Counted from the first letter of the stretch, positions 36,906 to 46,179 are shown. The stretch is 64,000 nucleotides of DNA from Desulfosporosinus sp. FKB (GCF_002196705.1 NZ_NADJ01000031.1:1-64000); one strand, 5' to 3'. Numbers and translations: made by a program. The notes: a model not told the origin generated them from the sequence alone.

Positions 36906-37601
36906 TTATTGGTCCGCCTTACCGGGATCGTTGTTAATTCTTAAAGTCTCAAACATAACATTCTCGGCAGTCACGATATGAGCCATGGCCAGTGCTTGGG
37001 CCTCTTCACTGTTGTGATTTCTTAAGGCTTCCACAATCATGCGATGTTCTTCGATAGCATCCTTGTTTCGACCGGGAACTGCCAAAGAAGTTGCCCGAAA
37101 GCGTTGAATTTGTTCGCGCAAATTCGCCAGGATCTGAATTAAACGTTCGTTGCGGCTTGCTTTATAAACAAGGGCGTGAAAATCCGTGTCCGATTTAACA
37201 ATTTGTTCTAAATCTATCTCGCCTTCATTCACCCGGTAAAATAATGCCTGCTCCATTTGTTCTAATTCTTCATCAGTAACCCGCTCCGCGGCCAAGCCTG
37301 CCGCCAGGCCCTCCAGGGCTGAGCGTATTTCAAAAACATCCGCAACGTCTTTGAGGGAAACTCCCGCTACATAGGCACCTTTCCGAGGAATCATAACGAC
37401 GAAATTTTCCAGCTCCAATTTGCGTATAGCTTCGCGCACAGGGGTTCTGCTGACACCCATTTCTTCAGCCAGCTGAATTTCCATTAATCTCTCCCCAGGT
37501 TCAAGGACTCCATTAAGAATAGCCTCCCGCATAGACTCAAAAACAATCTCCCGCAAAGGTTTATAACCATCAAGCACTACTGGTAACAATCGTTTTTCCA
37601 T
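36906..37601 (-). CDS. GntR-family transcription regulator (FadR/FCD subfamily)
   Basis: N-terminal winged HTH (residues 15-80; LREIVFESMREAILNGVLEPG, LAEEMGVSRTPVREAIRKLE) and an all-helical FCD ligand-binding domain (85-225) with the metal-binding residue pattern D...H...H (FHALV, EEHRMI, AHI). Ligand unknown. It lies tightly between ispE and purR, an insertion relative to Bacillus, so it may regulate something outside the cluster. Confidence 0.88.
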   Translation of the reverse strand: MEKRLLPVVLDGYKPLREIVFESMREAILNGVLEPGERLMEIQLAEEMGVSRTPVREAIRKLELENFVVMIPRKGAYVAGVSLKDVADVFEIRSALEGLAAGLAAERVTDEELEQMEQALFYRVNEGEIDLEQIVKSDTDFHALVYKASRNERLIQILANLREQIQRFRATSLAVPGRNKDAIEEHRMIVEALRNHNSEEAQALAMAHIVTAENVMFETLRINNDPGKADQ

Positions 37602-37621
37602 TTAACAGCTCCCCTTTCACA

Positions 37622-38500
37622 CTAAATTGGTTCACTACCTACAGTTTTAGTCACCCAAACGTTTTTGCAGCCTCTTTTTCTCATTTTTTCGGCAACATTT
37701 CGTGCATGTCCTTCGTCTTTAGCAATCCCAAAAACGCTCGATCCGCTGCCTGACATTAAAGCCCCACAACATTTCTCTTCCAGCAATTGCTGCTTAAGTT
37801 CGGAAATCTCCGGAACCATTAGAATCGAAGCACTCTCTAAATCATTAGCTAACAACGCTGCAATCTGCTGTGGCGACGATTCCTTTAATGCTTTCTGCCA
37901 ATCCGATCTCGAGAGAAATCCACGTTTACCCTCTTCGTCAAACCTTCGATAAGCTTCCCCAGTATTCACGCCTAGCGTTGGTTTAACCAAAACCAGGTCG
38001 ATATTAGGAACATTTGGCATTAATTCAAGCTGTTCCCCGCGTCCCGTAGCCCACATGGTTCCGCCTCTAAGACAGAAGGCCACATCGGCGCCACACTCCC
38101 CTGCGAGGTCTAACAGTTTTTCCGCTGTCAAAGGGTTATTATAAAGTTGATTCAATAGCCGGAATGTCGCCGCCGCATCGCTGCTCCCGCCGGCTAAACC
38201 GGCCTGAATTGGAATTTTTTTGTCAATATCAATTTCTACACCATCTGAGAACCCAAGCTCCCTGAAAAATAATTCGGCAGCCATATACGCGAGATTTCCT
38301 CTGCCGCTTAGCTCTCCACAGTGACACGTTATAGTCTCACCCCTACGCCTCACCTGTACAATGTCATGTAAATCAATCGATTGCATTACACTTTGAAGTT
38401 CATGATATCCATCATCCCTGATTCCTAGAACCGCTAAGGCAAAATTTATCTTAGCATAAGCGAACGTTGTAAGGGAAGGATGTTTCATTACTATAACCAT
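37622..38500 (-). CDS. ispE: 4-diphosphocytidyl-2-C-methyl-D-erythritol kinase
   Basis: GHMP kinase of the MEP isoprenoid pathway. It has the AYAKINFALAVLG start, the ATP loop IPIQAGLAGGSSDAAATFRL and the C-terminal ALMSGSGSSVFGIA. 292 aa is normal. GGAG abuts the first ATG (38500); the ATG at 38488 lies 12 nt from it, so the start could be either. Same place upstream of purR as in B. subtilis, but veg and sspF are missing from the upstream side. Confidence 0.95.
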   Translation of the reverse strand: MVIVMKHPSLTTFAYAKINFALAVLGIRDDGYHELQSVMQSIDLHDIVQVRRRGETITCHCGELSGRGNLAYMAAELFFRELGFSDGVEIDIDKKIPIQAGLAGGSSDAAATFRLLNQLYNNPLTAEKLLDLAGECGADVAFCLRGGTMWATGRGEQLELMPNVPNIDLVLVKPTLGVNTGEAYRRFDEEGKRGFLSRSDWQKALKESSPQQIAALLANDLESASILMVPEISELKQQLLEEKCCGALMSGSGSSVFGIAKDEGHARNVAEKMRKRGCKNVWVTKTVGSEPI

Positions 38501-38574
38501 CTCCGAACGTTAGGAATGCATTTCCTTTTATTATACATGTTTTCTCGAAGGATTCCAGCATTCTCTCATGAATC

Positions 38575-38608
38575 AAAAAGAAAAGAAGCGAGGGACATCC
38601 CATCGCTC
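38575..38608 (-). terminator. Intrinsic terminator after cphA
   Basis: AGCGA-T-GGGA-TG-TCCC-TCGCT stem followed by TCTTTTCTTTTT on the minus strand. Confidence 0.8.
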
Positions 38609-38644
38609 CATGATTTGCACAGCTTAATTTTTATTTTTTAACGA

Positions 38645-41296
38645 TTAACCTCCGACCGCCAACTCATGGGTGATAGATTTTTGGCTTTCAGTTTGCAGCT
38701 CCAATCTCCGCTGAATTTCTTCTTCAATCGGTTCAAGATGTTCATAAAACATGACAAAGGTATCTCCGGATTTACAACTATCGAGACCTTGCTTAAATGC
38801 TTCAATCTCGGGCAGAACTATCATAATTTTATTTTTATCCATTCCGGAACGAACCGCTTCATCATAAAGGATATTAGCAATCTCTCCGGGTTTTCGTCCC
38901 CGTAAGTCTGTATCCTCGCGAATCACAAGCCGATTAAAACCTTGAGCGGCAACCCTGCCAACTTCGCGCACCAGCTCATCGGGACGGTCGCCCGGAACGG
39001 TAATACACCCTACTAAGGAGTTATTACGGCTAAGTTGTTTTAGGGTCTTACATACTTCCTGAATTCCGGCGGCATTATGTCCATAATCAATAACAGCTTG
39101 AACCCCGTTTAACTCGTAAAGATTTAAACGTCCCCGGTTGCAATTTATATCTGAAGAGAATGTTTTTAAAGAATTTCGTATGGTTACAGCGCCTAACCCT
39201 AAAGCCCACCCTGCTGCAACTGCCGCTAACGCGTTTTGGAGGTTATGTTTCGCCTTTCCATCCCATGTAACCGGAAGCTGTTTTACTGAACAGATTCGAG
39301 AACTTTCTGAGCCCTGACAAAGTACAATCATTCCGCGTATGACGAAGACAGCTGTTCCGCCTAAACCCAGGTGTTTTCGAACATGACTATTACCCTTCTC
39401 TGTACTGAATAAAATAACTCGTCCCTGTGTGCGTTTAGCCATAGCAACAACCTGGGGATCATCAGCATTTAATACAACATAACTATGTGGTTTAACGACC
39501 TCTGCGACAAGACTCTTGACATGGGCAATATCCTCAAGAGTTTCGATTCCATACTGGCCGAGATGATCTATTGAAACATTGGTGATGACCGCGACATCAG
39601 CATAGTCGTAACCTAAACCTGCCCGCAGTATTCCTCCCCGTGCGGTTTCCAGAACTGCCACCTGGACATCCGGATGCCTTAAGACAATCCTGGCGCTTTC
39701 CGGTCCTGTCATATCCCCTTTGATCCATAATTTTTGCTTAAAATAAATGCCATCTGTTGAAGTCATACCTACCTGAAGCTGTTGGTCACTCAGCATTTTG
39801 CTGATCATACGAGTTGTTGTGGTTTTCCCATTGGTACCAGTAATGGCGATTATGGGAATTCTCCCGTTTCCTGTTGGCATGATATGGTCAAGAATAGCCT
39901 TTCCAACGTCTCGAGATTGACCGATACTTGGAAAATGGTGCATGCGAATACCTGGTGCTGCGTTAACTTCAATAATATGCCCATTATTATTTCGATAGGA
40001 CTCTTCTATATCTTCGATAACTATGTCTACCCCTGCAACGTCCAACCCAATTAATCGAGCAGCATGTACGGCTAACTCGACATTATCAGGATGGACCCGA
40101 TCTGTCACATCCAGCGCTATACCTCCGGTACTGAGATTAGCACTATCCCGCAAATAAACAATCTCTCCCAAGGACGGAATGGTGGAGGTAGTCATTTGTT
40201 TTTGAGATAGTGTTAGAAGTACTACAGGATCAATCTTAATTTTCGTTAAAGCTTTCTCATGATCATCCCCACGCTGTGGATCCTGGTTAATCTTATCTAC
40301 TAATTCTGCAATGGTTGATACCCCGTCACCTGCCACATGTGCCGGAATTCTCTGGGCTGCAGCTATCAAACGATCTCCCACAACGACTAAGCGATAATGT
40401 TGTCCGGAAATATATTCCTCAACGATAACCCATTCTCCATAATTCTGAGCAACCTTAAAGGCAGCTTTAACTTCACTGGCACCTGGGAGCTGTAAAGTAA
40501 CCCCCTTTCCTTGATTACCTCGCAAAGGCTTGATCACTACAGTGGTATTCATTTCAAGAAAGGCCTGTACAGCATCTTCTTCCGTGTTAACGATTACTCC
40601 CCAGGGAACCGGAATTCCTCCTTCACTAAGGATCTTCTTCGTTAATTCTTTATCACAGGCGATATCTACCCCAATACTTGAAGTTTCTCCGGTAACGGTC
40701 GCCTGAATCCGTCGTTGATTGCGGCCATAACCCAATTGGAGCAAGCTGCCGCCATTTAAACGGCATACAGGAATACTCCGCTCTTGGCAAGCATTTACAA
40801 TCATTTGCGTTGAAACTCCAAGTTTATAGTCATCCATTACCTTTTGAATTCTCCGAATTGCCTCCGAAACATTATAGCTTCCGTTCTTCAAAAGAGTTTC
40901 AACTAAAGCAAATCCTTGGCGAAAGGCTTCAATTGCCCCCTCTTTTGCTTCATAGTTAAAAATAATTTCATAACAACCCGGTTCTTCGAGGACAGCCATT
41001 GTTTTTCCGTATTTAACAGTTTGCCCCGCTTGGGTCAGCAATTCAATAGTTACGTGCTCAATCACATGTCCTATTAAAGTGCCTTCATGCAAACGCTCTA
41101 AAAAGCCTCCCGGTTTCCCTCTGGAGCAATAGTGCTCACCTAATGATGGCAGCGTTTGGGTAAGACGAGAAGAAAAATCTCCTAACTCATTACTGAAGCG
41201 TTCCTTCCATTCTTGGAGATCCACAATCGCTCGAATAATTGGCCGATGGCAGTAAACATTAGCCCCTTCGATCGCTTGGATTTCTCTTATCTCCAT
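38645..41296 (-). CDS. cphA: Cyanophycin synthetase
   Basis: Polymerises aspartate and arginine into cyanophycin (multi-L-arginyl-poly-L-aspartate), an intracellular nitrogen store. It has an N-terminal CphA domain (1-160), an ATP-grasp domain (about 215-480; VVIKPLRGNQGKGVTLQL, EVNAAPGIRMHHFPS) and a Mur-ligase-like domain with P-loop AITGTNGKTTTTRMIS near residue 488. 883 aa is close to cyanobacterial CphA1. Operon with cyanophycinase upstream. It is embedded among sporulation genes. Confidence 0.95.
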   Translation of the reverse strand: MEIREIQAIEGANVYCHRPIIRAIVDLQEWKERFSNELGDFSSRLTQTLPSLGEHYCSRGKPGGFLERLHEGTLIGHVIEHVTIELLTQAGQTVKYGKTMAVLEEPGCYEIIFNYEAKEGAIEAFRQGFALVETLLKNGSYNVSEAIRRIQKVMDDYKLGVSTQMIVNACQERSIPVCRLNGGSLLQLGYGRNQRRIQATVTGETSSIGVDIACDKELTKKILSEGGIPVPWGVIVNTEEDAVQAFLEMNTTVVIKPLRGNQGKGVTLQLPGASEVKAAFKVAQNYGEWVIVEEYISGQHYRLVVVGDRLIAAAQRIPAHVAGDGVSTIAELVDKINQDPQRGDDHEKALTKIKIDPVVLLTLSQKQMTTSTIPSLGEIVYLRDSANLSTGGIALDVTDRVHPDNVELAVHAARLIGLDVAGVDIVIEDIEESYRNNNGHIIEVNAAPGIRMHHFPSIGQSRDVGKAILDHIMPTGNGRIPIIAITGTNGKTTTTRMISKMLSDQQLQVGMTSTDGIYFKQKLWIKGDMTGPESARIVLRHPDVQVAVLETARGGILRAGLGYDYADVAVITNVSIDHLGQYGIETLEDIAHVKSLVAEVVKPHSYVVLNADDPQVVAMAKRTQGRVILFSTEKGNSHVRKHLGLGGTAVFVIRGMIVLCQGSESSRICSVKQLPVTWDGKAKHNLQNALAAVAAGWALGLGAVTIRNSLKTFSSDINCNRGRLNLYELNGVQAVIDYGHNAAGIQEVCKTLKQLSRNNSLVGCITVPGDRPDELVREVGRVAAQGFNRLVIREDTDLRGRKPGEIANILYDEAVRSGMDKNKIMIVLPEIEAFKQGLDSCKSGDTFVMFYEHLEPIEEEIQRRLELQTESQKSITHELAVGG

Positions 41297-41387
41297 TATG
41301 TTGTTTTTCTCCCTTCAATAGCATGGATCATACTACAATAGTTTTAACCTTTTTTCCGTTTGGTATTCCTCACTTTAAATCAGTCCT

Positions 41388-42188
41388 TTAAAGTAAGGAT
41401 TCCCTTCGTTTTAGGTCAAAACCATAACCATCGGATAGAACATGCAGCAAAATCGGACTTAAAACTAAAGACTGCCCCGGGCTTGTTTCAGAAACATTAG
41501 TTGTGGTGGAGGAAGACGCATCTGCCACCGTTACTGTATTACTGCCCACCACAGAAAACCTTGCATCATCTTGAACTAAAATTGCTGTATCTTCATCGAT
41601 TCCGACTCCAAGAACATATGGGTTGTGAGATATCGCCGATAAAAGGCGCCCTATCCGTCCCCGTTGGGCAAAATGCTGATCAATAACTACAGAACGCAAA
41701 AGGCCGAGTCCCGGCGCCATTGTTAAAGAATCTTTTTTAGCAGTCCCTGCTTCGCCGCCTACGATCATCGTATCTGACATCACAGAAGCCCCTGCGCTGG
41801 TTCCTGCAATAATTACTCCGCGTTCATATAATTGTTGGAGTGTGCTTCCCAAGATAGTTCCGCCCAACAAACCGGTAATTCTTAATTGATCTCCGCCGGT
41901 AAAGAAAACTCCCGTTGAGTTTTCAAACTCCTTGCCGATCCCTCTCCTGTTGGCCTGTATGCGATCAGAAACATCGAGAACCTGTACCTCCAGCGCCCCT
42001 AATTCAAGAAATAAGGAATGATACTCATTTCCCACTTGCAAAGGCAATTCTGTCGCGGCTGTCAAAACCGTAATCCTGCTCTCCTTTCCTCCTGCTTCTT
42101 GAACAAAGCGCTTGAGAATTTTACATTCATTTTTTTTATCTTCAGCACCGCCAATGATGAGCAGCTTTCCTTCCACATGTTCTGTCAA
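41388..42188 (-). CDS. cphB: Cyanophycinase
   Basis: Serine exopeptidase that releases beta-Asp-Arg dipeptides from cyanophycin. It has LLIIGGAEDKKNECKIL, the nucleophile elbow GTSAGASVMSDTMIVGG and VIDQHFAQRGRIGRLL. 266 aa matches CphB. Starts at a TTG with GGAGGG about 7 nt upstream; no closer ATG. Directly upstream of cphA, so storage and mobilisation are encoded together. A sigma-F-like promoter can be read before it (42211-42240). Confidence 0.94.
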   Translation of the reverse strand: MTEHVEGKLLIIGGAEDKKNECKILKRFVQEAGGKESRITVLTAATELPLQVGNEYHSLFLELGALEVQVLDVSDRIQANRRGIGKEFENSTGVFFTGGDQLRITGLLGGTILGSTLQQLYERGVIIAGTSAGASVMSDTMIVGGEAGTAKKDSLTMAPGLGLLRSVVIDQHFAQRGRIGRLLSAISHNPYVLGVGIDEDTAILVQDDARFSVVGSNTVTVADASSSTTTNVSETSPGQSLVLSPILLHVLSDGYGFDLKRRESLL

Positions 42189-42210
42189 ATAAAATCCCTC
42201 CAGTCCTTTT

Positions 42211-42240
42211 TATTTTCCGCCTAAAGAAGGGGTATTATGC
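42211..42240 (-). promoter_or_regulatory. Candidate sigma-F-like promoter of cphB-cphA
   Basis: GCATA (42236-42240), 15 nt, GCGGAAAATA (42211-42220) on the minus strand. Compared with sigma-F GYATA-N15-GGNNANAHTR only the second -10 base differs. Its start would be about 16 nt from the TTG codon, like the fin leader. A chance match is possible. Confidence 0.4.
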
Positions 42241-42310
42241 AACGAACATTCAAGAATCCCTTACATACCATGAACTATACCCTTTGATGAAGAAAGGAGG
42301 CATAAGATCA

Positions 42311-42649
42311 ATGTCCAGTTCTTCTCTTGTAATTCATACCCAGCGCCGTCAACTTGAGCTTTACGAAGACAACCGCCTGATAAATCGTTTTCCAATTGCC
42401 GTTGGCAAAAACGAAACTCCCACGCCCCATGGTTTCTTCTACATCGCAACTAAAGCTATGTATCCCGGAGGGGTCTTTGGCAGCCGCTGGATGGGCCTTT
42501 CTCTTCCTGAATATGGGATTCACGGCACAAATAACCCAGCCAGTATTGGTCAAGCTGTATCTAAAGGCTGTATCCGCATGTATAACCATGATGTGGAATT
42601 TGTTTATCAACATGTAGAAATAGGAACACCTGTTAAAATTCAATCTTAG
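42311..42649 (+). CDS. L,D-transpeptidase (YkuD domain)
   Basis: Catalytic YkuD domain only: start LVIHTQRRQLELYEDNRLIN, the GIHGTNNPASIG motif and the active-site SKGCIRMYNHDVEFVY with the nucleophile Cys. Forms 3-3 cross-links or attaches proteins to peptidoglycan. 112 aa from the ATG at 42311 (SD AAGGAGG). It has no signal peptide, LysM or transmembrane segment, unlike most extracytoplasmic members, similar to small spore-associated YkuD forms. Divergent from cphB. Confidence 0.88.
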   Translation: MSSSSLVIHTQRRQLELYEDNRLINRFPIAVGKNETPTPHGFFYIATKAMYPGGVFGSRWMGLSLPEYGIHGTNNPASIGQAVSKGCIRMYNHDVEFVYQHVEIGTPVKIQS

Positions 42650-42692
42650 AACAAGGAACTATCCATTTATACAAGTTAATAAGAATGAGATT

Positions 42693-42737
42693 AAGAGAAA
42701 AGAGAGCGGACTGTTAAACAAACACAACCGCTCTCTA
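42693..42737 (-). terminator. Intrinsic terminator after yabG
   Basis: AGAGAGCGG / CCGCTCTCT arms with an 18-nt loop on the minus strand, followed by TTTTCTCTT. Confidence 0.75.
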
Positions 42738-42742
42738 ACACA

Positions 42743-43579
42743 TTAATAAGGACTTCTTGGATAACCTCGCCGCATTTGCCCTCGTGTCTCGATCCCGCCA
42801 ACCCCGTCCGTTCCTGTGATTGTATGCATCAAGATATCTTTGACCGAGACAATTTGATCCATAGGAGTAAAGGCTATTCTCTCGACTATGAACACCGGAT
42901 CAAAAGCATGAATCAACATTCTCTTCGGTGATGAGGCAAAATTTGCCCCTGCTTCCAGAATAGCCTCATAGTTGGATTGACAGGCCCCAGCGAAAATCAC
43001 CAGACCATCTCGATTAGGCTGAAAGCGGCGGGCCTCTAAAACTGACTCTACAAAATACCTCGAACTCCGATAACTGTCCAGACTATGAAAATCCTTCTTC
43101 CCACGTAAAAATCCATCATGACCAGTTAACACTAAAATATCCGTTGGATTTTCTTGCAAAATTTTGCGAATAACTTTAGGTTGTTCAACCTCACTTTTAC
43201 AAATTCCCTTGGCTTCAATTCCCATTTGACGGTAGGTCCTTATACATTGATTTAAATACTCTTGATCCCCATCCAGCTGCAGAACCCGGCCGGGAATCTC
43301 AAAATATTCCTTTAAGTCGTCTTGTACTGCCTTTCTCTGACTTGTAAGCTTGTGTAACTTCTGATAGATCATTTTATTATCTTCTCGTTCGTAGTTCATA
43401 ACTTCGACTGGACTTTTAGACACAAGATCTGAAAACGGAGCATCAGCTAGCAGTCTTAAATTAAGTCCTTTGATAATTGCTGAACGCTCGCCTTGATTAC
43501 CATCAATAACATTAACGATGTGAAAATAAATATCCTGCTGATGAGAAAGTCTCGCTACAATATCCCCGACTCGAAACAT
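42743..43579 (-). CDS. yabG: Sporulation-specific protease YabG
   Basis: Cysteine-type protease that processes spore coat proteins in the mother cell. It has MFRVGDIVARLSHQQDIYFHI at the start, LVLTGHDGFLRGKKD (catalytic His region) and LVIFAGACQSNYEAILEAGANFASSPKR with the active-site Cys. 278 aa is typical. SD GGAGGGG precedes the ATG. A CATAAGATA -10 matching sigma-K CATANNNTA lies upstream at 43607-43615. Confidence 0.95.
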   Translation of the reverse strand: MFRVGDIVARLSHQQDIYFHIVNVIDGNQGERSAIIKGLNLRLLADAPFSDLVSKSPVEVMNYEREDNKMIYQKLHKLTSQRKAVQDDLKEYFEIPGRVLQLDGDQEYLNQCIRTYRQMGIEAKGICKSEVEQPKVIRKILQENPTDILVLTGHDGFLRGKKDFHSLDSYRSSRYFVESVLEARRFQPNRDGLVIFAGACQSNYEAILEAGANFASSPKRMLIHAFDPVFIVERIAFTPMDQIVSVKDILMHTITGTDGVGGIETRGQMRRGYPRSPY

Positions 43580-43606
43580 GGACTCCCCTCCTTCCCCTTT
43601 TCGCTA

Positions 43607-43642
43607 TATCTTATGTCGCATACCAGCAAACGACATATACTA
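43607..43642. promoter_or_regulatory. Symmetric divergent promoter region between yabG and the glycosyltransferase
   Basis: Minus strand CATAAGATA (43607-43615) points to yabG and plus strand CATATACTA (43634-43642) points to the glycosyltransferase; both fit CATANNNTA, the sigma-K -10. They are embedded in an inverted repeat TATGTCG...CGACATA. Neither has a clear AC-type -35 at 16-17 nt, so the sigma assignment is tentative. Confidence 0.35.
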
Positions 43643-43672
43643 TAACTAGTAAATCCCAAAGGAGGAGCAAGG

Positions 43673-44551
43673 ATGTTCTCAGCAATTATACCCGCCAAAA
43701 ATGAGGAGAAGAGCATTTTGGCAGTTTTAACTACGGTGTTGCGCCTTCCCGTAGATTATATTATTTTGGTACTCAATGGCTGTACAGATCAGACCCTAGG
43801 ACTTGCTCGTTCCATTCCTGATTCCCGTATCCATATATTGTTCTTTTCAGACCCTTTAGGCATTGATATACCTCGAGCGGTAGGAGCCCTTTATGCCCGC
43901 TCTTTAGGCGTAGATGGAACCCTTTTTGTCGATGGCGATATGTCCGGCGATATCTATGAAAACCTGCTTTCTCTCATCACAACAGTAAACTCCGGAGTTG
44001 ATGTCGCCCTAACAAATTGTTATCCCTATATCACCAATCGTCAAAAGCTTGCCAATCTTGTTCTGAAATTTCGTGCCAAACTCAATCGCGAACTCGATTT
44101 ATTTAAAAACCTCGGCCTATCTACCCCAACACACGGACCCCATGCCCTTTCCAAGCTGGCTTTGTCAAATATCCCTCCTGAGGCTATAGCGATTCCGCCT
44201 CTCACCTTATTTTGGGCCAAAAGATTGGATCTCATGATAAAAGTAGCAACTTCCATTCCTCATCAAAGGCTTCACTCTCCCAGAAAACACCGGGGCCATG
44301 CCCGCTTAATTGCCGAAACCATTATCGGCGATTGCCTTATGGGAATAACTCTAAGCCAAAATCTTCCTTCGGCCCGTTCACTTGGCAAGCATCAGTTACT
44401 TGGTTATCACCCAGAAAGACGTTTCGATCTGCTCCACACTTGGGAACAAGCGTTGAAATCCCGGGGCCTATTTTACGAACAACATGTTATTCTTCCCAGG
44501 ACTCCTGCCTTGGCTTGCAGTTTAATATCCTCAGACGAAACCAATGTTTAA
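43673..44551 (+). CDS. Family 2-like glycosyltransferase
   Basis: GT-A type nucleotide-sugar transferase fold: FSAIIPAKNEEKSILAVL at the start, ILVLNGCTDQTLGLA, and the DxD motif in GTLFVDGDMSGDIYE. No membrane segment is evident. 292 aa. Acceptor unknown. Divergent from yabG with paired sporulation-like -10 elements, so a role in spore coat or crust glycosylation is possible (inference). SD AGGAGGAG precedes the ATG. Confidence 0.82.
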   Translation: MFSAIIPAKNEEKSILAVLTTVLRLPVDYIILVLNGCTDQTLGLARSIPDSRIHILFFSDPLGIDIPRAVGALYARSLGVDGTLFVDGDMSGDIYENLLSLITTVNSGVDVALTNCYPYITNRQKLANLVLKFRAKLNRELDLFKNLGLSTPTHGPHALSKLALSNIPPEAIAIPPLTLFWAKRLDLMIKVATSIPHQRLHSPRKHRGHARLIAETIIGDCLMGITLSQNLPSARSLGKHQLLGYHPERRFDLLHTWEQALKSRGLFYEQHVILPRTPALACSLISSDETNV

Positions 44552-44561
44552 CCGTGAACCG

Positions 44562-45155
44562 CTAACTTCTTTCTTTGAGATCTATCCCATGTTTTTGAAA
44601 GTATTGTAAAATTTTCGCCTTTTCATCGACCCGAACGTGAACCGTTGGCTGAACCTTACCTTTTTCAATCCCATTCCATTTCATATAAATAGTTTGGTTA
44701 TATGATTTATTTAAAATTGGATCTCCATATTGTAAGTCAACAACAACGTAATGAGGCGTGATATCACTTTGCTGATTATTAGGCTTCTCACTTGGAAGTG
44801 TCATTACCAGACTTGACAGAGCATCTTTGGGAATTTCATTGACAATAGCCGATTCATCATGATGAATCGGCTCTCCCGCTAAACTTTCCTCAAAAACAAT
44901 GGTTTCACTTGATAAATTCACCGCCGGATGAACCCCAACATTATTGAATTTTAATTCTAAATTCAGCTCATTCCCCAGAACTACTTGAGGTGATTCCTTT
45001 AAAACAAAGTATGGCCGCGCTGTTTCTTGCTGTACTTTCCAGGCGGCTACCGTCAAATAAACAGTTATTAAAGCGGTTATCGCCAATACGGTTGTCGCTA
45101 GTGTTGCAACAATATTTGACCACTTCATTAACCGGTGGTTGCTTGCTTTACTCAA
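44562..45155 (-). CDS. Hypothetical membrane-anchored protein
   Basis: Not recognised. One N-terminal transmembrane helix (IVATLATTVLAITALITVYLTVAAW, residues about 15-39), then an all-beta-looking extracytoplasmic domain (RPYFVLKESPQVVLGNELNLEL, FNNVGVHPAVNLS) of the immunoglobulin-like kind and a charged C-terminus. Ends 10 nt from the convergent glycosyltransferase stop. No sporulation-type promoter was seen. SD AGGAGG precedes the ATG. Confidence 0.65.
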   Translation of the reverse strand: MSKASNHRLMKWSNIVATLATTVLAITALITVYLTVAAWKVQQETARPYFVLKESPQVVLGNELNLELKFNNVGVHPAVNLSSETIVFEESLAGEPIHHDESAIVNEIPKDALSSLVMTLPSEKPNNQQSDITPHYVVVDLQYGDPILNKSYNQTIYMKWNGIEKGKVQPTVHVRVDEKAKILQYFQKHGIDLKERS

Positions 45156-45270
45156 ACCTATCCTCCTTTAATCTAATCCTTATATTAAAACAAAAGATAC
45201 GCTTCCATAGAATTCGGAAATTTCTCCAATTTTATGCTTGCTTCTGAAAAGATAGACATCGCTGATCGTA

Positions 45271-45310
45271 CAAAAAAGGAAAGGCCCCTTGATTTAATAG
45301 GCCTTTCCTT
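45271..45310 (-). terminator. Intrinsic terminator after ksgA
   Basis: AAGGAAAGGCC / GGCCTTTCCTT perfect 11-bp stem, followed by TTTTTTG on the minus strand. Confidence 0.85.
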
Positions 45311-45348
45311 GTTAAATATATTTTAAAAACCTTTTTTTACTTCTGTGG

Positions 45349-46179
45349 TCAACTATCAGTAAATAACTTCGTTATAACCTGAAATTCCTCAATACTTAAT
45401 GACTCCGCCCGTCGTCCATCTGAGATTCCAGCCTTATTCAATTCTTTAACTATAACTTCCTTATCCATGGCTAAACCTGCAGAAAGAGAGTTTCCCAGGG
45501 TTTTACGGCGCTGGCTGAAAGCAGCTTTTACAACTCGAAAAAACTTTGTTTTATCGACTTCGAGACCTGGATAAGGACGAAGATCCAACCGAAGTACAGA
45601 AGAAGTCACTTTCGGAGACGGCCAAAAATCCCCGGGCATAACATCCATTACTTTTGTAACCTGAGCCGAAACTTGAACTGCTACGGATAAAACCCCGTAG
45701 GTTCTACTCCCCGGGGGGGCAGCTATCCTGTCTGCTACCTCTTTTTGAACCATGATTGTCATTCCACTCAGAACGTCTTCTTGATCTAAAAAATGCATGA
45801 TGAGAGGACTTGTAATGTAATAAGGCAAATTACCAACCAAATATCCCTTTTGATCCCCCCAAAGTTCTTTTAAATTAAGTTCAAGAGCATCCATATGTAC
45901 AAATTCGATGGGAAGTCCCTGCAGCTCTTTCTTCAATGTATCGATTTTCTGGGAGTCTAATTCAACAGCCCACATCTTTTCGACCTTAGGGGCCAAAGCT
46001 CGTGTTAAGACACCCAGACCAGGGCCAATTTCCACCAGGGGCACATCCTGTCTAAAAGTACTTGCTTTAACAATCCCCTCAATTGCCTGATCGCTGACAA
46101 GGAAAACTTGTCCCAGGGATTTATAAGCACGTGAACCACTTCGTACTAGGCGTCTGACATATTCAGCAGTGCTCTCCAT
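45349..46179 (-). CDS. rsmA: 16S rRNA dimethyladenosine transferase
   Basis: KsgA: SAM-dependent dimethylation of A1518/A1519 of 16S rRNA, a late 30S maturation checkpoint. It has FLVSDQAIEGIVKAS, VEIGPGLGVLTRALAPK (SAM loop) and VGNLPYYITSPLIMHFL. The ATG at 46179 has GAGGAGG at 6 nt and overlaps rnmV by 17 nt; the longer frame from 46227 is not used. 276 aa. Confidence 0.96.
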   Translation of the reverse strand: MESTAEYVRRLVRSGSRAYKSLGQVFLVSDQAIEGIVKASTFRQDVPLVEIGPGLGVLTRALAPKVEKMWAVELDSQKIDTLKKELQGLPIEFVHMDALELNLKELWGDQKGYLVGNLPYYITSPLIMHFLDQEDVLSGMTIMVQKEVADRIAAPPGSRTYGVLSVAVQVSAQVTKVMDVMPGDFWPSPKVTSSVLRLDLRPYPGLEVDKTKFFRVVKAAFSQRRKTLGNSLSAGLAMDKEVIVKELNKAGISDGRRAESLSIEEFQVITKLFTDS

